Shown in pieces: positions 1 to 7,084 of a stretch of 32,405 nt of DNA. Numbering within the stretch: position 1 is the stretch's first letter; each line of letters starts with the position of its first letter. Under the pieces are notes generated by a model. The model saw only the letters and a program-made list of their open reading frames with translations, made no database searches and was not told the DNA's origin. This DNA comes from Firmicutes bacterium UBA2116. Lineage in GTDB: Bacteria; Bacillota; Clostridia; Tissierellales; Sedimentibacteraceae. The stretch covers positions 1 through 32,405 of the forward strand of contig DCYG01000034.1 of assembly GCA_002331025.1 (NCBI GenBank), in the 5' to 3' direction. The translations under genes were made by a program, and so were the position numbers.

Positions 1-1
1 A

Positions 2-187
2 AGAACAAAAGACAGAAAAGAACAAAACGACTGAGAAGAAGGAATAGAAATGTGTAGGCCAGGAGACAAATCAAGATTTATAGTTGAGTTAATCCACCCA
101 ATCGCTATCGAAGAAGGATTAAGATTCGCTATCAGAGAAGGCGGAAGAACAGTTGGTTCAGGCGTTGTTACTAGCATAATCAAATAA
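2..187 (+). CDS. tuf: Elongation factor Tu, C-terminal fragment (window edge)
   Basis: This is the 3' end of an EF-Tu gene, the GTPase that brings aminoacyl-tRNA to the ribosome. The last 50 or so codons encode the conserved beta-barrel domain 3 ending: PGD, ELIHPIA, EEGLRFAIREGGRTVGSG, and stop at 185-187. From about base 35 the match is normal (EEGIEM). Bases 2-34 stay in register with the expected R-T-x-D but carry many unexpected substitutions and an in-frame TGA at 32-34, and the first 45 bases are almost free of T. Codon 56-58 (AGG) also replaces the usual Met. I read this as poor consensus at a contig end, which is common because tuf is often duplicated, but a decayed partial copy cannot be excluded. 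Confidence 0.85.
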
Positions 188-203
188 TTTAGTTTGATAT
201 ATA

Positions 204-231
204 AATAGCTTTCGTAAGAAAGCTATTTTTT
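204..231 (+). terminator. Rho-independent terminator after tuf
   Basis: A perfect 10-bp stem, AATAGCTTTC (204-213) pairing with GAAAGCTATT (218-227), has a GTAA loop and runs into a T-tract. It closes the str operon 16 bp after the tuf stop and separates it from the inserted symporter module. Confidence 0.93.
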
Positions 232-234
232 ATG

Positions 235-293
235 TATGATTTTTTGTACACATGAAAGATAATTATACACAATATATTATGATTTTTTGTACA
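235..293 (+). repeat. Pair of 16-bp direct repeats, candidate activator sites
   Basis: TATGATTTTTTGTACA occurs exactly at 235-250 and again at 278-293, a spacing of 43 bp (about four helical turns). The pair lies 106-164 bp upstream of the sigma-54 promoter at 399-414, which is where enhancer-binding activators usually bind. Assigning it to the PAS-AAA+ activator at 2396-3799 is inference. Confidence 0.5.
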
Positions 294-298
294 TTAAA

Positions 299-372
299 GG
301 GACAGTCCACAATGTTGTAAAAGGCGTGCGACACCGGAACAGCAGCTGATTCTGTGCGTTAGAGGACTATCC
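299..372. repeat. REP-like palindromic element, copy 1
   Basis: The left part, 299-342 (GGGACAGTCC ... TGCGACACCGG.ACAG), matches the reverse complement of the element at 2247-2296 with a few substitutions and one indel. The right end, GGACTATCC (364-372), is the near-inverse of the start, GGACAGTCC, so the whole 74 bp has terminal inverted repeats. Such GGGGACAGTCC/TGTCGC elements resemble the REP/RAYT-type repeats scattered between genes in clostridial genomes. No transposase is present in the window. Confidence 0.65.
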
Positions 373-398
373 TTTTTTGTTTTAAAGAAAAAAAGAGT

Positions 399-414
399 TG
401 GCACAGTAGTTGCA
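399..414 (+). promoter_or_regulatory. Sigma-54 (-24/-12) promoter of the symporter gene
   Basis: TGGCACA-GTAG-TTGCA fits the RpoN consensus (TGGCAC-N5-TTGCA) completely. The invariant GG (400-401) and GC (412-413) are 12 bp apart. Transcription should start near 425, leaving an untranslated leader of about 270 bases before the symporter. A sigma-54 activator gene sits directly downstream of the symporter, which supports the assignment. Confidence 0.88.
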
Positions 415-695
415 TTAGTTATATTTTAAATTATTAACTTAACTGTGTGTATATCAGATTTGTTAATTTGATACACATGAATTTTGTATAAGAACATAAA
501 TTTTATATAAGAATAGGAATTGACAATCTTTAATGACAGGCATTACAGGAAAGGTAATACGAATATATTACTTATGAAAACATTATCAACTGTTTTCTGG
601 GAGGAAAGTTTATGTTTGAAAGAAAGGGAGGTGGTACACAAGATAAAATTATGTATCTCAATAAGAAATTATAATATTAATTAAGGAGAAAAATT
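415..695 (+). other. Long leader of the symporter gene with small inverted repeats
   Basis: The stretch between the sigma-54 promoter and the symporter start holds three minor structures. A hairpin pairs TGTGTAT (446-452) with ATACACA (471-477). Two diverged direct repeats of about 17 bp, each ending TATAAGAA, lie at roughly 478-513. A palindrome pairs GTAATA (554-559) with TATTAC (566-571). A 20-codon frame with a strong Shine-Dalgarno lies at 612-674 and is listed separately. I recognise no known riboswitch here. Confidence 0.5.
612..674 (+). CDS. Possible 20-aa leader peptide upstream of the symporter
   Basis: ATG at 612 is preceded at 7-bp spacing by a strong GGGAGG (599-604). The frame encodes 20 residues, MFERKGGGTQDKIMYLNKKL, and stops at 672-674, 21 bp before the symporter start. 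It lies inside the sigma-54-dependent transcript. The peptide is basic and not hydrophobic, and I see no run of regulatory codons. The ribosome-binding site is as strong as that of nearby real genes, but the frame is short enough to be chance. It could be an upstream ORF that affects translation of the symporter. Confidence 0.35.
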   Translation: MFERKGGGTQDKIMYLNKKL

Positions 696-2171
696 ATGAC
701 GGATTTTTTAAATAATTTTGTTGATTGGGCAAATGGCTATATCTGGGGTATCGGTATGCTTGTACTTATCGGTGGAGCCGGTATTTACTTTACGGTAAGA
801 TTAGGATTTTTTCAATTTGTCCGCTTCAGGGATATGTGGAGCCGTATTATAGAAAAAGGTGACTCTGAATCAGGTATTTCTTCCTTCGCGTCCTTCTGTA
901 CTACAATGGCTATGCGTGTGGGTACAGGTAATATAGCAGGCGTTGCCGTTGCTATTTATATGGGTGGCCCGGGTGCAATGTTTTGGATGATACTTATAGG
1001 TATGACTAACTCCGCAGTTTGCTTTGCTGAGTGTACACTTGGTCAGCTTTACAAAGTCCGTGTTGACGGTGCATATCGTGGCGGCGGTGCTTATTGTGCA
1101 GAGCGCGGTCTGGGATGGAAAGCATACGGCACATTTATGGCTGTAGTCTTTGGTGTGGCTTGTGCCGTATTTATGCCGGCTGCTGCTACGTACACAATTT
1201 CTGATGCATTCCGTGAAGCAACAGGTGTTCCGATGGCAGTTACTTCTGCTGCTATTGCAATATTACTGTTTGTAACGGTATTTGGCGGTATCAAACGTAT
1301 CAGCTCCGTAGCTTCCATGATAGTTCCGTTTATGACAGTTGTTTACATGGCGGTTACTCTTATAGTAGTAGCGTTAAACATTACAAAAGTTCTTGCATTG
1401 ATTTCTGACGTTGTTACCTCAGCATTCGGATTAAACGCTGTATTTGGTGCTACTATCGGTACGGCTATTCAACAAGGAGTTAAGAGAGGTACATTCTCAT
1501 CCGCATCAGGTATGGGTGAGTCTACACCGACAGCGGCTGCCGCTGAAACAAGTCATCCTGTTAAACAAGGGTTATCAAATGCTGCAGGTGTATGGTTAGA
1601 TACAGTTATTGTATGTACATGCTCAGGTCTTTTGATTCTTTTAACCGACACCTTCAATACAGCAGGCGGTTATAATGGCAGCGGTATTGCTGCAGATGTT
1701 ACCGGCGGTGTTGTATTCGTTCAAGCGGCTGCCAGCACGGTTCTTGGAGGCTTGGGCAATATCTTTATTGCAGTTATGCTGTTATTATTCTCTTTCACGT
1801 GCTTAATCAGCTACTATTATGAAGCAGAAACAGCGGCCCTGTACTTATTCCAAAAACCGGAACAACAAAAAATTCGTAAAGCGATAACAAGAACTATGCA
1901 ATTTGGTATGCCTGTTCTTGTATTCTGCTGGGGTATCATTGAATCCGGTACAGCTTGGAATCTTTCAGACCTTGCTCTGGGTACAACTACCTGGGTCAAT
2001 ATGTTAATCGTTATCTTATTATTCCCGAAATGTATTGCTTTGTACAAAGACTATGTTGAGCAGATGAAAGCTGGTAAGGATCCTTACTATGATCCTGATA
2101 AGCTTTCTTGGAAAGGTGTTGATGTGGAACTTTGGAAAGAAATCAATGCTGAAAGAATAGAGGCTAAATAA
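696..2171 (+). CDS. Sodium/alanine symporter, AGCS family
   Basis: This 491-residue polytopic membrane protein belongs to the alanine/glycine:cation symporter family, which imports alanine or glycine with Na+ or H+. The family signature is clear: RVGTGNIAGVAVAI at about 74-87 followed by the GGPGAMFWM segment at 90-98, then many hydrophobic segments to residue 450 and a short charged cytoplasmic tail. Length is normal for the family. The start is ATG 696, with AAGGAG 5-6 bp upstream. It is transcribed from the sigma-54 promoter at 399-414 and followed by its own GC-rich hairpin. The adjacent PAS-AAA+ regulator is its likely activator, suggesting induction by an amino acid or by nitrogen/energy state. 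The exact substrate is not readable from sequence; alanine or glycine is inferred from the family. Confidence 0.94.
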   Translation: MTDFLNNFVDWANGYIWGIGMLVLIGGAGIYFTVRLGFFQFVRFRDMWSRIIEKGDSESGISSFASFCTTMAMRVGTGNIAGVAVAIYMGGPGAMFWMILIGMTNSAVCFAECTLGQLYKVRVDGAYRGGGAYCAERGLGWKAYGTFMAVVFGVACAVFMPAAATYTISDAFREATGVPMAVTSAAIAILLFVTVFGGIKRISSVASMIVPFMTVVYMAVTLIVVALNITKVLALISDVVTSAFGLNAVFGATIGTAIQQGVKRGTFSSASGMGESTPTAAAAETSHPVKQGLSNAAGVWLDTVIVCTCSGLLILLTDTFNTAGGYNGSGIAADVTGGVVFVQAAASTVLGGLGNIFIAVMLLLFSFTCLISYYYEAETAALYLFQKPEQQKIRKAITRTMQFGMPVLVFCWGIIESGTAWNLSDLALGTTTWVNMLIVILLFPKCIALYKDYVEQMKAGKDPYYDPDKLSWKGVDVELWKEINAERIEAK

Positions 2172-2206
2172 TTAACTTTAATAATTGAATATGGACTATT
2201 TAATGT

Positions 2207-2240
2207 AGCCGCCATTCAAGAAGTTTTTGGATGGCGGCTT
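2207..2240 (+). terminator. Hairpin terminator after the symporter gene
   Basis: AGCCGCCAT (2207-2215) pairs perfectly with ATGGCGGCT (2231-2239) around a 15-base loop. The stem is GC-rich but the following T-run is short (TTATAC), so termination may be partial. Confidence 0.7.
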
Positions 2241-2246
2241 ATACAC

Positions 2247-2296
2247 GGGGACTGTACCGGTGTCGCATGTTTTTAGCGACACTGCGGACTGTCCCC
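2247..2296. repeat. REP-like palindromic element, copy 2
   Basis: A 50-bp imperfect palindrome: GGGGACTGTACCGGTGTCGC (2247-2266), a 9-base loop, then GCGACACTGCGGACTGTCCCC. Its reverse complement aligns with 299-342, so the two copies flank the symporter gene in opposite orientation. It lies between the symporter terminator and the activator promoter. Confidence 0.7.
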
Positions 2297-2348
2297 AATT
2301 TTGTGATCGCTTGCTTATAAAAAATTAACACTAATTTATATATATGTG

Positions 2349-2357
2349 TGATATAAT
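2349..2357 (+). promoter_or_regulatory. Extended -10 promoter of the activator gene
   Basis: TGATATAAT (2349-2357) is a perfect -10 hexamer with the extended TG motif, 39 bp before the activator start codon. No good -35 lies at 17 bp. The nearest candidate, TTAACA, is 21 bp upstream of the hexamer, as expected for an extended -10 promoter that needs little -35 contact. Confidence 0.6.
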
Positions 2358-2395
2358 ATATACATGTGTAAAAAAAATTAACAGCAGGTGATTAA

Positions 2396-3799
2396 ATGGA
2401 TTACAAAAATATTTTAAAGCTAATATCTGAAAATATCTCCAGTGGATTATTTATTGTAAATAAGGAAGGGATTGTAATTTTTTATAATCAGTCGGCAAAT
2501 GATTTAGCGGGGCTCAATGTGGAGAATGCCATAGGAAAGCATATGCTGGAGATATTCCCAAAACTTACGGAGGAGACAAGTACAATAATAAGGGCATTAA
2601 CCACCGGTGAAGTCATAAAGAACTATGTTCAGAATTATTATAACTATCAGAGAAAACTTGTAACTATTTTATCAAATACAGTTCCAATTTATGAAAACGG
2701 AGAAATTGTAGGAGCAATTGAAATATTTTCAGATGTTGACCAGTATAAAAATATTAATCAAAATAAATATAAAAAACAGAAAGGTAATATAATAGACAAA
2801 GCTCATTATACAATAGATGATATTGTAGGAGTAGGTCGGTTTGTAAAGGATATCAAGTCAAAAATAAAAAAAATAGCAGACAGCAAGTCACCCGTGTTGG
2901 TTTACGGAGAAACAGGTACAGGAAAAGAGTTAATCGTACAAAGCATTCATAATTTAAGTCAAAGATGCGACAATCCGTTTATAGCGCAAAACTGCGCGGC
3001 TATTCCCGGAACCCTTCTGGAAAGCATGCTGTTTGGTACCGCATTGGGAAGCTTTACTGGTGCTAAGGATTCCAAGGGACTTATTGAGGCAGCTGACGGA
3101 GGTACTCTGTTTCTGGACGAAATAAATTCAATGGATATAATGCTTCAGGCAAAACTTTTGAGAGTGCTTCAGGAAGGGCAGATAAGAAGAGTAGGTGAAA
3201 ATAAAACCCGCTTCGTGGATGTAAGAATTATAACCGCATTGAATCAGAACCCCTACAAAGCCATAGAAGAAGGCAAGCTGAGAAGTGATTTATTTTATAG
3301 GCTAAATGTCATAAATTTCAGCCTTTTGCCTCTCAGAGAGAGAAGTGAGGATTTAGAAGTGCTGGCATATTATTTCTTAAATGAATTCAACAGGGCATTA
3401 AATAAAAATATAAAGGGTTTTTCCAATGAAGTTATTGAATTTTTCCACAGCTATAATTGGCCCGGAAATATAAGAGAGTTGAGGCATTCCATTGAACATG
3501 CCGTAAATATGATCGAGAAGGACGTTATAACAATAGAAGATTTGCCGAAATATGTTGATATAAATTATAAAGCCGCAGATGATATTCAGGAAAACATCGC
3601 AGAAGAGAAAAACACAATAATTATTAATGAACCTCTTAATGAAATAATGAATGAATATGAACGTAAAATAATAAGCAAAACATTGAGACAGAATGACTAC
3701 AATGTATCGAAAACATCAGAAAGATTGAATATTCCAAGGCAGACACTGTATTATAAGATGAAAAAACTCGGAATAAAGGTTGATAAGATACTGGAATAA
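2396..3799 (+). CDS. PAS-AAA+-Fis sigma-54-dependent transcriptional activator
   Basis: A 467-residue RocR-like enhancer-binding protein that uses ATP to open sigma-54 RNA polymerase complexes. Residues 1-115 form a PAS sensor domain (SGLFIVNKEGIVIFYN). Residues 140-385 are the AAA+ domain: Walker A GETGTGKE (171-178), sigma-54 contact loop GSFTGA (218-223), Walker B TLFLDE (237-242), and the WPGN motif (355-358). Residues 420-460 form a Fis-type helix-turn-helix (NVSKTSERLNIPRQTLYYKM). The contact loop has Ser where GAFTGA has Ala. There is no receiver domain, so the signal is probably a ligand bound by PAS. The start ATG 2396 has AGGTG 7 bp upstream. Its target is very likely the promoter at 399-414, because the symporter is immediately upstream and no other sigma-54 promoter is apparent nearby. 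The ligand is unknown. Confidence 0.93.
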   Translation: MDYKNILKLISENISSGLFIVNKEGIVIFYNQSANDLAGLNVENAIGKHMLEIFPKLTEETSTIIRALTTGEVIKNYVQNYYNYQRKLVTILSNTVPIYENGEIVGAIEIFSDVDQYKNINQNKYKKQKGNIIDKAHYTIDDIVGVGRFVKDIKSKIKKIADSKSPVLVYGETGTGKELIVQSIHNLSQRCDNPFIAQNCAAIPGTLLESMLFGTALGSFTGAKDSKGLIEAADGGTLFLDEINSMDIMLQAKLLRVLQEGQIRRVGENKTRFVDVRIITALNQNPYKAIEEGKLRSDLFYRLNVINFSLLPLRERSEDLEVLAYYFLNEFNRALNKNIKGFSNEVIEFFHSYNWPGNIRELRHSIEHAVNMIEKDVITIEDLPKYVDINYKAADDIQENIAEEKNTIIINEPLNEIMNEYERKIISKTLRQNDYNVSKTSERLNIPRQTLYYKMKKLGIKVDKILE

Positions 3800-3983
3800 T
3801 GTCAAGGGCACTGGTTGCTGCCAAAAAAATTTTTAAAACAAATATTAAATTTATATGAAAACCATAAAGCTTAATAATTCAAGTAGAATATAGACAGATA
3901 TATCATTGGAAACACAATCATTATTAACGCGATGTAATAATTATTAAGTTTGTGTAATATTTAAAAAAAATCAAAAATAATGC
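3800..3983. other. AT-rich intergenic stretch before the S10 promoter
   Basis: The region is very AT-rich. A weak hairpin (GGCA...TGCC at about 3807-3822) follows the activator gene, but the bases after it are A-rich rather than T-rich, so it is a poor terminator. I find no gene and no RNA gene here. Confidence 0.5.
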
Positions 3984-4012
3984 TTGATTTATGCGGTTAA
4001 TTGGTATATTAT
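3984..4012 (+). promoter_or_regulatory. Main promoter of the S10-spc-alpha operon
   Basis: TTGATT (3984-3989) and TATTAT (4007-4012) are separated by exactly 17 bp. Transcription should start near 4019, giving a leader of about 190 bases before rpsJ. Confidence 0.8.
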
Positions 4013-4018
4013 TATAAA

Positions 4019-4195
4019 GCTTGCCACATGCGATGACGTGAAAGGTTGCTGATTTTACAATGAAATCAGGTAATTTTTGCAGAGTATGTCCTGTTATAAA
4101 ACAGGGCGACCGGTATTGCGATTTTAAAAAAATTAGGATACACCCGGATGGGTTTATCGACGCAATCCCGAGTTGTATGGATGACATACGAAGAA
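4019..4195 (+). ncRNA. Structured leader of the S10 ribosomal operon
   Basis: The leader folds into several consecutive helices. CTGATTT (4049-4055) pairs with AAATCAG (4063-4069). CCTGTT (4090-4095) pairs with AACAGG (4100-4105). A long-range helix joins 4111-4120 with 4161-4170 (9 of 10 pairs) and encloses ACCC/GGGT (4142-4153). GTATG/CATAC (4175-4189) sits just before the rpsJ ribosome-binding site. Autoregulatory leaders bound by a ribosomal protein, classically L4, are known for S10 operons in other bacteria. That this RNA works that way is inference; I could not assign it to a named family. Confidence 0.6.
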
Positions 4196-4207
4196 GGAGG
4201 TAAAAAA

Positions 4208-4519
4208 ATGGCAAACGCACAGAAAATAAGAATTAGGTTAAAAGCTTATGATCATCAATTAATTGATCAATCTGCACAAAAAATCGTGGAAACAGCTAAA
4301 AGTACAGGTGCGACTGTAGCAGGTCCGATTCCGCTGCCGACAGAAAAACAAGTTATCACAATACTTAGGGCAGTTCACAAGTACAAAGATTCCAGAGAGC
4401 AGTTTGAACAAAGAACTCACAAAAGATTGATAGACATAACCAATCCTACTCCAAAAACTGTAGATTCATTGATGAAATTGAATTTGCCTGCCGGGGTAGA
4501 TATTGAAATCAAATTATAA
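4208..4519 (+). CDS. rpsJ: 30S ribosomal protein S10
   Basis: A 103-residue S10, beginning MANAQKIRIRLKAYDHQLID and ending in the NLPAGVDIEIKL strand typical of the family. S10 sits in the head of the small subunit and, as NusE, also takes part in transcription antitermination. The start ATG 4208 is set by AAGGAGG with 6-7 bp spacing; an in-frame ATG at 4148 lies in the structured leader and has no ribosome-binding site. First gene of the superoperon. Confidence 0.98.
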   Translation: MANAQKIRIRLKAYDHQLIDQSAQKIVETAKSTGATVAGPIPLPTEKQVITILRAVHKYKDSREQFEQRTHKRLIDITNPTPKTVDSLMKLNLPAGVDIEIKL

Positions 4520-4607
4520 GAAAAAGTAGAGAGAAATATATTTATGTACACTCTGCTTAGAATGATTGCCGTAAGGTAATCCGCTGTAAGAAAATAGGAG
4601 GTGTAAG

Positions 4608-5243
4608 ATGAAAGCAATTCTTGGTAAAAAAGTCGGGATGACTCAGGTGTTTACAGAACAAGGAGACGTTGTTCCTGTAACAGTTGTTGAATCAGGCAAT
4701 ATGGTTGTGGTTCAAAAAAAGACAATTGAAAAAGATGGCTATAATGCTATTCAAGTTGGTTTTGGTGACATCAAATTAAAGAATGTTAATAAACCTAAAA
4801 AAGGTCATTTTGATAAATCAAAAGTAGAACCAAAAAGATTTTTGAGAGAATTCAAAGTTGAAAACATTGATGACTACGAAGTAGGACAAAAAATCGGCGT
4901 TGATATTTTCCAAGTTGGTGAAAAAGTAGACGTTGTAGGGATTTCTAAAGGTAAGGGATTCCAGGGATCAATTAAAAGACATGGCCACCATACCGGAGAT
5001 ATGAGTCACGGTTCGAAATTCCACAGATTAAGAGGTTCTTTAGGAGCTTCCGCAGGCGTGGGAAGAGTAGTAAAGGGTACAAAAGCTCATGGACATATGG
5101 GTCATGAAAAAGTAACAGTATTAAACCTTGAAGTAATAAGAGTTGACGCTGACAAGAACGCAATACTTTTAAAGGGTGCGATACCGGGACCTAAAAAAGG
5201 TTTAGTAAAAATTAGAGAAGCAGTTAGAAACTATAGTAAATAA
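4608..5243 (+). CDS. rplC: 50S ribosomal protein L3
   Basis: A 211-residue L3 (MKAILGKKVGMTQVF), one of the first proteins in large-subunit assembly. The extended loop that reaches toward the peptidyl-transferase centre is at about 122-165 (MSHGSKFHR, then GHMGHEKVTV). AGGAGGTG precedes ATG 4608. The 88-bp gap after rpsJ holds no other feature. Confidence 0.98.
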   Translation: MKAILGKKVGMTQVFTEQGDVVPVTVVESGNMVVVQKKTIEKDGYNAIQVGFGDIKLKNVNKPKKGHFDKSKVEPKRFLREFKVENIDDYEVGQKIGVDIFQVGEKVDVVGISKGKGFQGSIKRHGHHTGDMSHGSKFHRLRGSLGASAGVGRVVKGTKAHGHMGHEKVTVLNLEVIRVDADKNAILLKGAIPGPKKGLVKIREAVRNYSK

Positions 5244-5266
5244 TTGCACGGAAAGGAGGATTAAAG

Positions 5267-5890
5267 ATGCCAAAAGTAGCTCTTTATGATATAAAAGGCA
5301 GCCAAGTCGGAGAAATTGAATTAAATGATTCTGTATTTGGTGTAGAAGTAAATACACATGTAATGTATGAAGCTGTAAAAAATTATTTGGCTAATCAAAG
5401 ACAAGGAACTCAATCGGCAAAGACAAGAGCTGATGTAAGAGGCGGCGGAAGAAAACCTTGGAGACAAAAAGGAACGGGCAGAGCGAGACAAGGTAGTATA
5501 AGATCACCGCAATGGAAAGGCGGCGGAGTTGTATTTGCTCCAAAACCGAGAGATTACAGCTATTCAATTCCTAAAAAAGTTAAAAGATTGGCACTTAAAT
5601 CAGCATTAAGTTCAAAAGTTCAAGATCAAGAAATAATCGTTATAGACAGCTTAGCGCTTGAACAAGCAAAAACAAAAGAAATGGTTAAGGTGTTACAAAA
5701 TCTTAAAGCAAACAAAAAGACATTAATAGTTATTCCTGAAAGAGATGAAGCTGTAATCAGAGCAGCAGCAAATATTCCGGGAGTAAAGACAGCATATGTT
5801 AACACAATCAATGTTTACGACATTTTAAACTGTGATTCTTTCTTAATTACAAAAGAAGCAGTTAATAAAGTGGAGGAGGTGTACGCATAA
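5267..5890 (+). CDS. rplD: 50S ribosomal protein L4
   Basis: A 207-residue L4. The long exit-tunnel loop is visible at about 45-90, with GGGRKPWRQKGTGRARQGS and the PKPRDYSY motif. In several bacteria L4 also represses its own S10 operon through the leader RNA, which is relevant to the structure at 4019-4195. Its TAA stop overlaps the rplW start by one base (TAATG), so translation is coupled. Confidence 0.98.
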   Translation: MPKVALYDIKGSQVGEIELNDSVFGVEVNTHVMYEAVKNYLANQRQGTQSAKTRADVRGGGRKPWRQKGTGRARQGSIRSPQWKGGGVVFAPKPRDYSYSIPKKVKRLALKSALSSKVQDQEIIVIDSLALEQAKTKEMVKVLQNLKANKKTLIVIPERDEAVIRAAANIPGVKTAYVNTINVYDILNCDSFLITKEAVNKVEEVYA

Positions 5891-6180
5891 TGCGCGATCC
5901 ACACGATATCATAAAAAAACCTATAGTAACAGAAGCAAGTATGGATGCAATGGCAGAAAAAAAATACACTTTTGTTGTTGATAAAAAGGCTAATAAGACA
6001 GAAATTAAAAATGCAGTGGAAAAAATATTCGGAGTTAAGGTAGCGAGTGTAAACACAATGAATATGCTTGGAAAAACAAAAAGACAAGGCATACATGTGG
6101 GTAAAAGAGCTGACTGGAAAAAGGCTATAGTTACTTTAACACAAGAAAGCAAAACAATAGAATTCTTCGAAGGAATTTAA
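5890..6180 (+). CDS. rplW: 50S ribosomal protein L23
   Basis: A 96-residue L23, starting MRDPHDIIKKPIVTEAS. It binds 23S rRNA domain III at the tunnel exit and is the docking point for trigger factor and SRP. The KKYTFVVDKKANKTEIKNAVEKIF segment is typical of the family. The ribosome-binding site GGAGGTG lies inside the end of rplD. Confidence 0.98.
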   Translation: MRDPHDIIKKPIVTEASMDAMAEKKYTFVVDKKANKTEIKNAVEKIFGVKVASVNTMNMLGKTKRQGIHVGKRADWKKAIVTLTQESKTIEFFEGI

Positions 6181-6218
6181 TCGAAAGATAGGAAATTATT
6201 AAAAAGGAGGAAAATCTC

Positions 6219-7052
6219 ATGGGTATTAGAAAATACAGACCAACCTCTCCGGCGTTGAGACAAATGACTGTTTCAACATTTGAAGAAATTACAACTAATG
6301 AACCTGAGAAATCTCTTTTAGCTCCATTAAAAAGTAAAGCCGGAAGAAACGCACACGGAAGAATAACTGTACGTCATCAAGGCGGTGGAGAAAAGAGAAA
6401 ATATAGAATCATAGATTTCAAAAGAAATAAAGACGGAGTACCGGGAAAAGTTGCAACAATCGAGTATGATCCTAACAGAAGCGCAAATATAGCACTTATT
6501 AATTATGTGGATGGAGAAAAAAGATATATTATTGCACCTTATAAATTAGTAGTTGGTGATACTATCGTTTCAGGAGCAGACGCAGATATTAAAATCGGTA
6601 ATACATTGCCTGTCAGAAATATTCCTGTAGGTACAATGATTCACAATATTGAACTTAAACCCGGCAAAGGCGGCCAAATGGTACGTTCGGCAGGAAATGC
6701 AGCTCAGCTGATGGCAAAGGAAGGTAAGTACGCTCAAGTAAGACTTCCAAGCGGAGAAGTTAGAATGATATTGATGGATTGTAGAGCTACAATTGGTCAG
6801 GTAGGAAATATAGATCACGAGAATATAACAATCGGTAAAGCAGGCAGAAAAAGACATATGGGTATCAGACCTACAGTAAGAGGTTCCGTAATGAACCCTA
6901 ATGATCACCCTCACGGTGGTGGTGAAGGCAGATCTCCTATAGGCAGAACAGGACCTGTAACACCTTGGGGTAAACCGGCACTTGGTTATAAAACTCGTAA
7001 GAAGAATAAAAAATCTGACAAGATGATTGTTAAGAGAAGAAACGTTAAATAG
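6219..7052 (+). CDS. rplB: 50S ribosomal protein L2
   Basis: A 277-residue L2, required for subunit joining and peptidyl-transferase activity. Conserved blocks include GRITVRHQGGGEKRKYR near residue 45 and the C-terminal NPNDHPHGGGEGRSPIGR, which carries the histidine near the catalytic centre. AAGGAGG lies upstream of ATG 6219. Confidence 0.98.
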   Translation: MGIRKYRPTSPALRQMTVSTFEEITTNEPEKSLLAPLKSKAGRNAHGRITVRHQGGGEKRKYRIIDFKRNKDGVPGKVATIEYDPNRSANIALINYVDGEKRYIIAPYKLVVGDTIVSGADADIKIGNTLPVRNIPVGTMIHNIELKPGKGGQMVRSAGNAAQLMAKEGKYAQVRLPSGEVRMILMDCRATIGQVGNIDHENITIGKAGRKRHMGIRPTVRGSVMNPNDHPHGGGEGRSPIGRTGPVTPWGKPALGYKTRKKNKKSDKMIVKRRNVK

Positions 7053-7084
7053 TAATCAGGTTTTGTGAAAGGAGGAAATGGTGA

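Noticed and set aside
32..34. In-frame TGA in tuf as a selenocysteine codon
   Set aside because: EF-Tu has no selenocysteine at this place, the neighbouring codons are also corrupted, and no selenocysteine insertion structure is evident.
4148..4207. Earlier ATG for rpsJ at 4148
   Set aside because: It falls in the structured leader, lacks a ribosome-binding site, and would add 20 residues that no S10 has.
6570..6914. Minus-strand open frame of 114 codons inside rplB
   Set aside because: It lies wholly within a conserved ribosomal gene, has no ribosome-binding site or recognisable protein pattern, and is a codon-bias shadow. Similar frames opposite other genes were dropped for the same reason.
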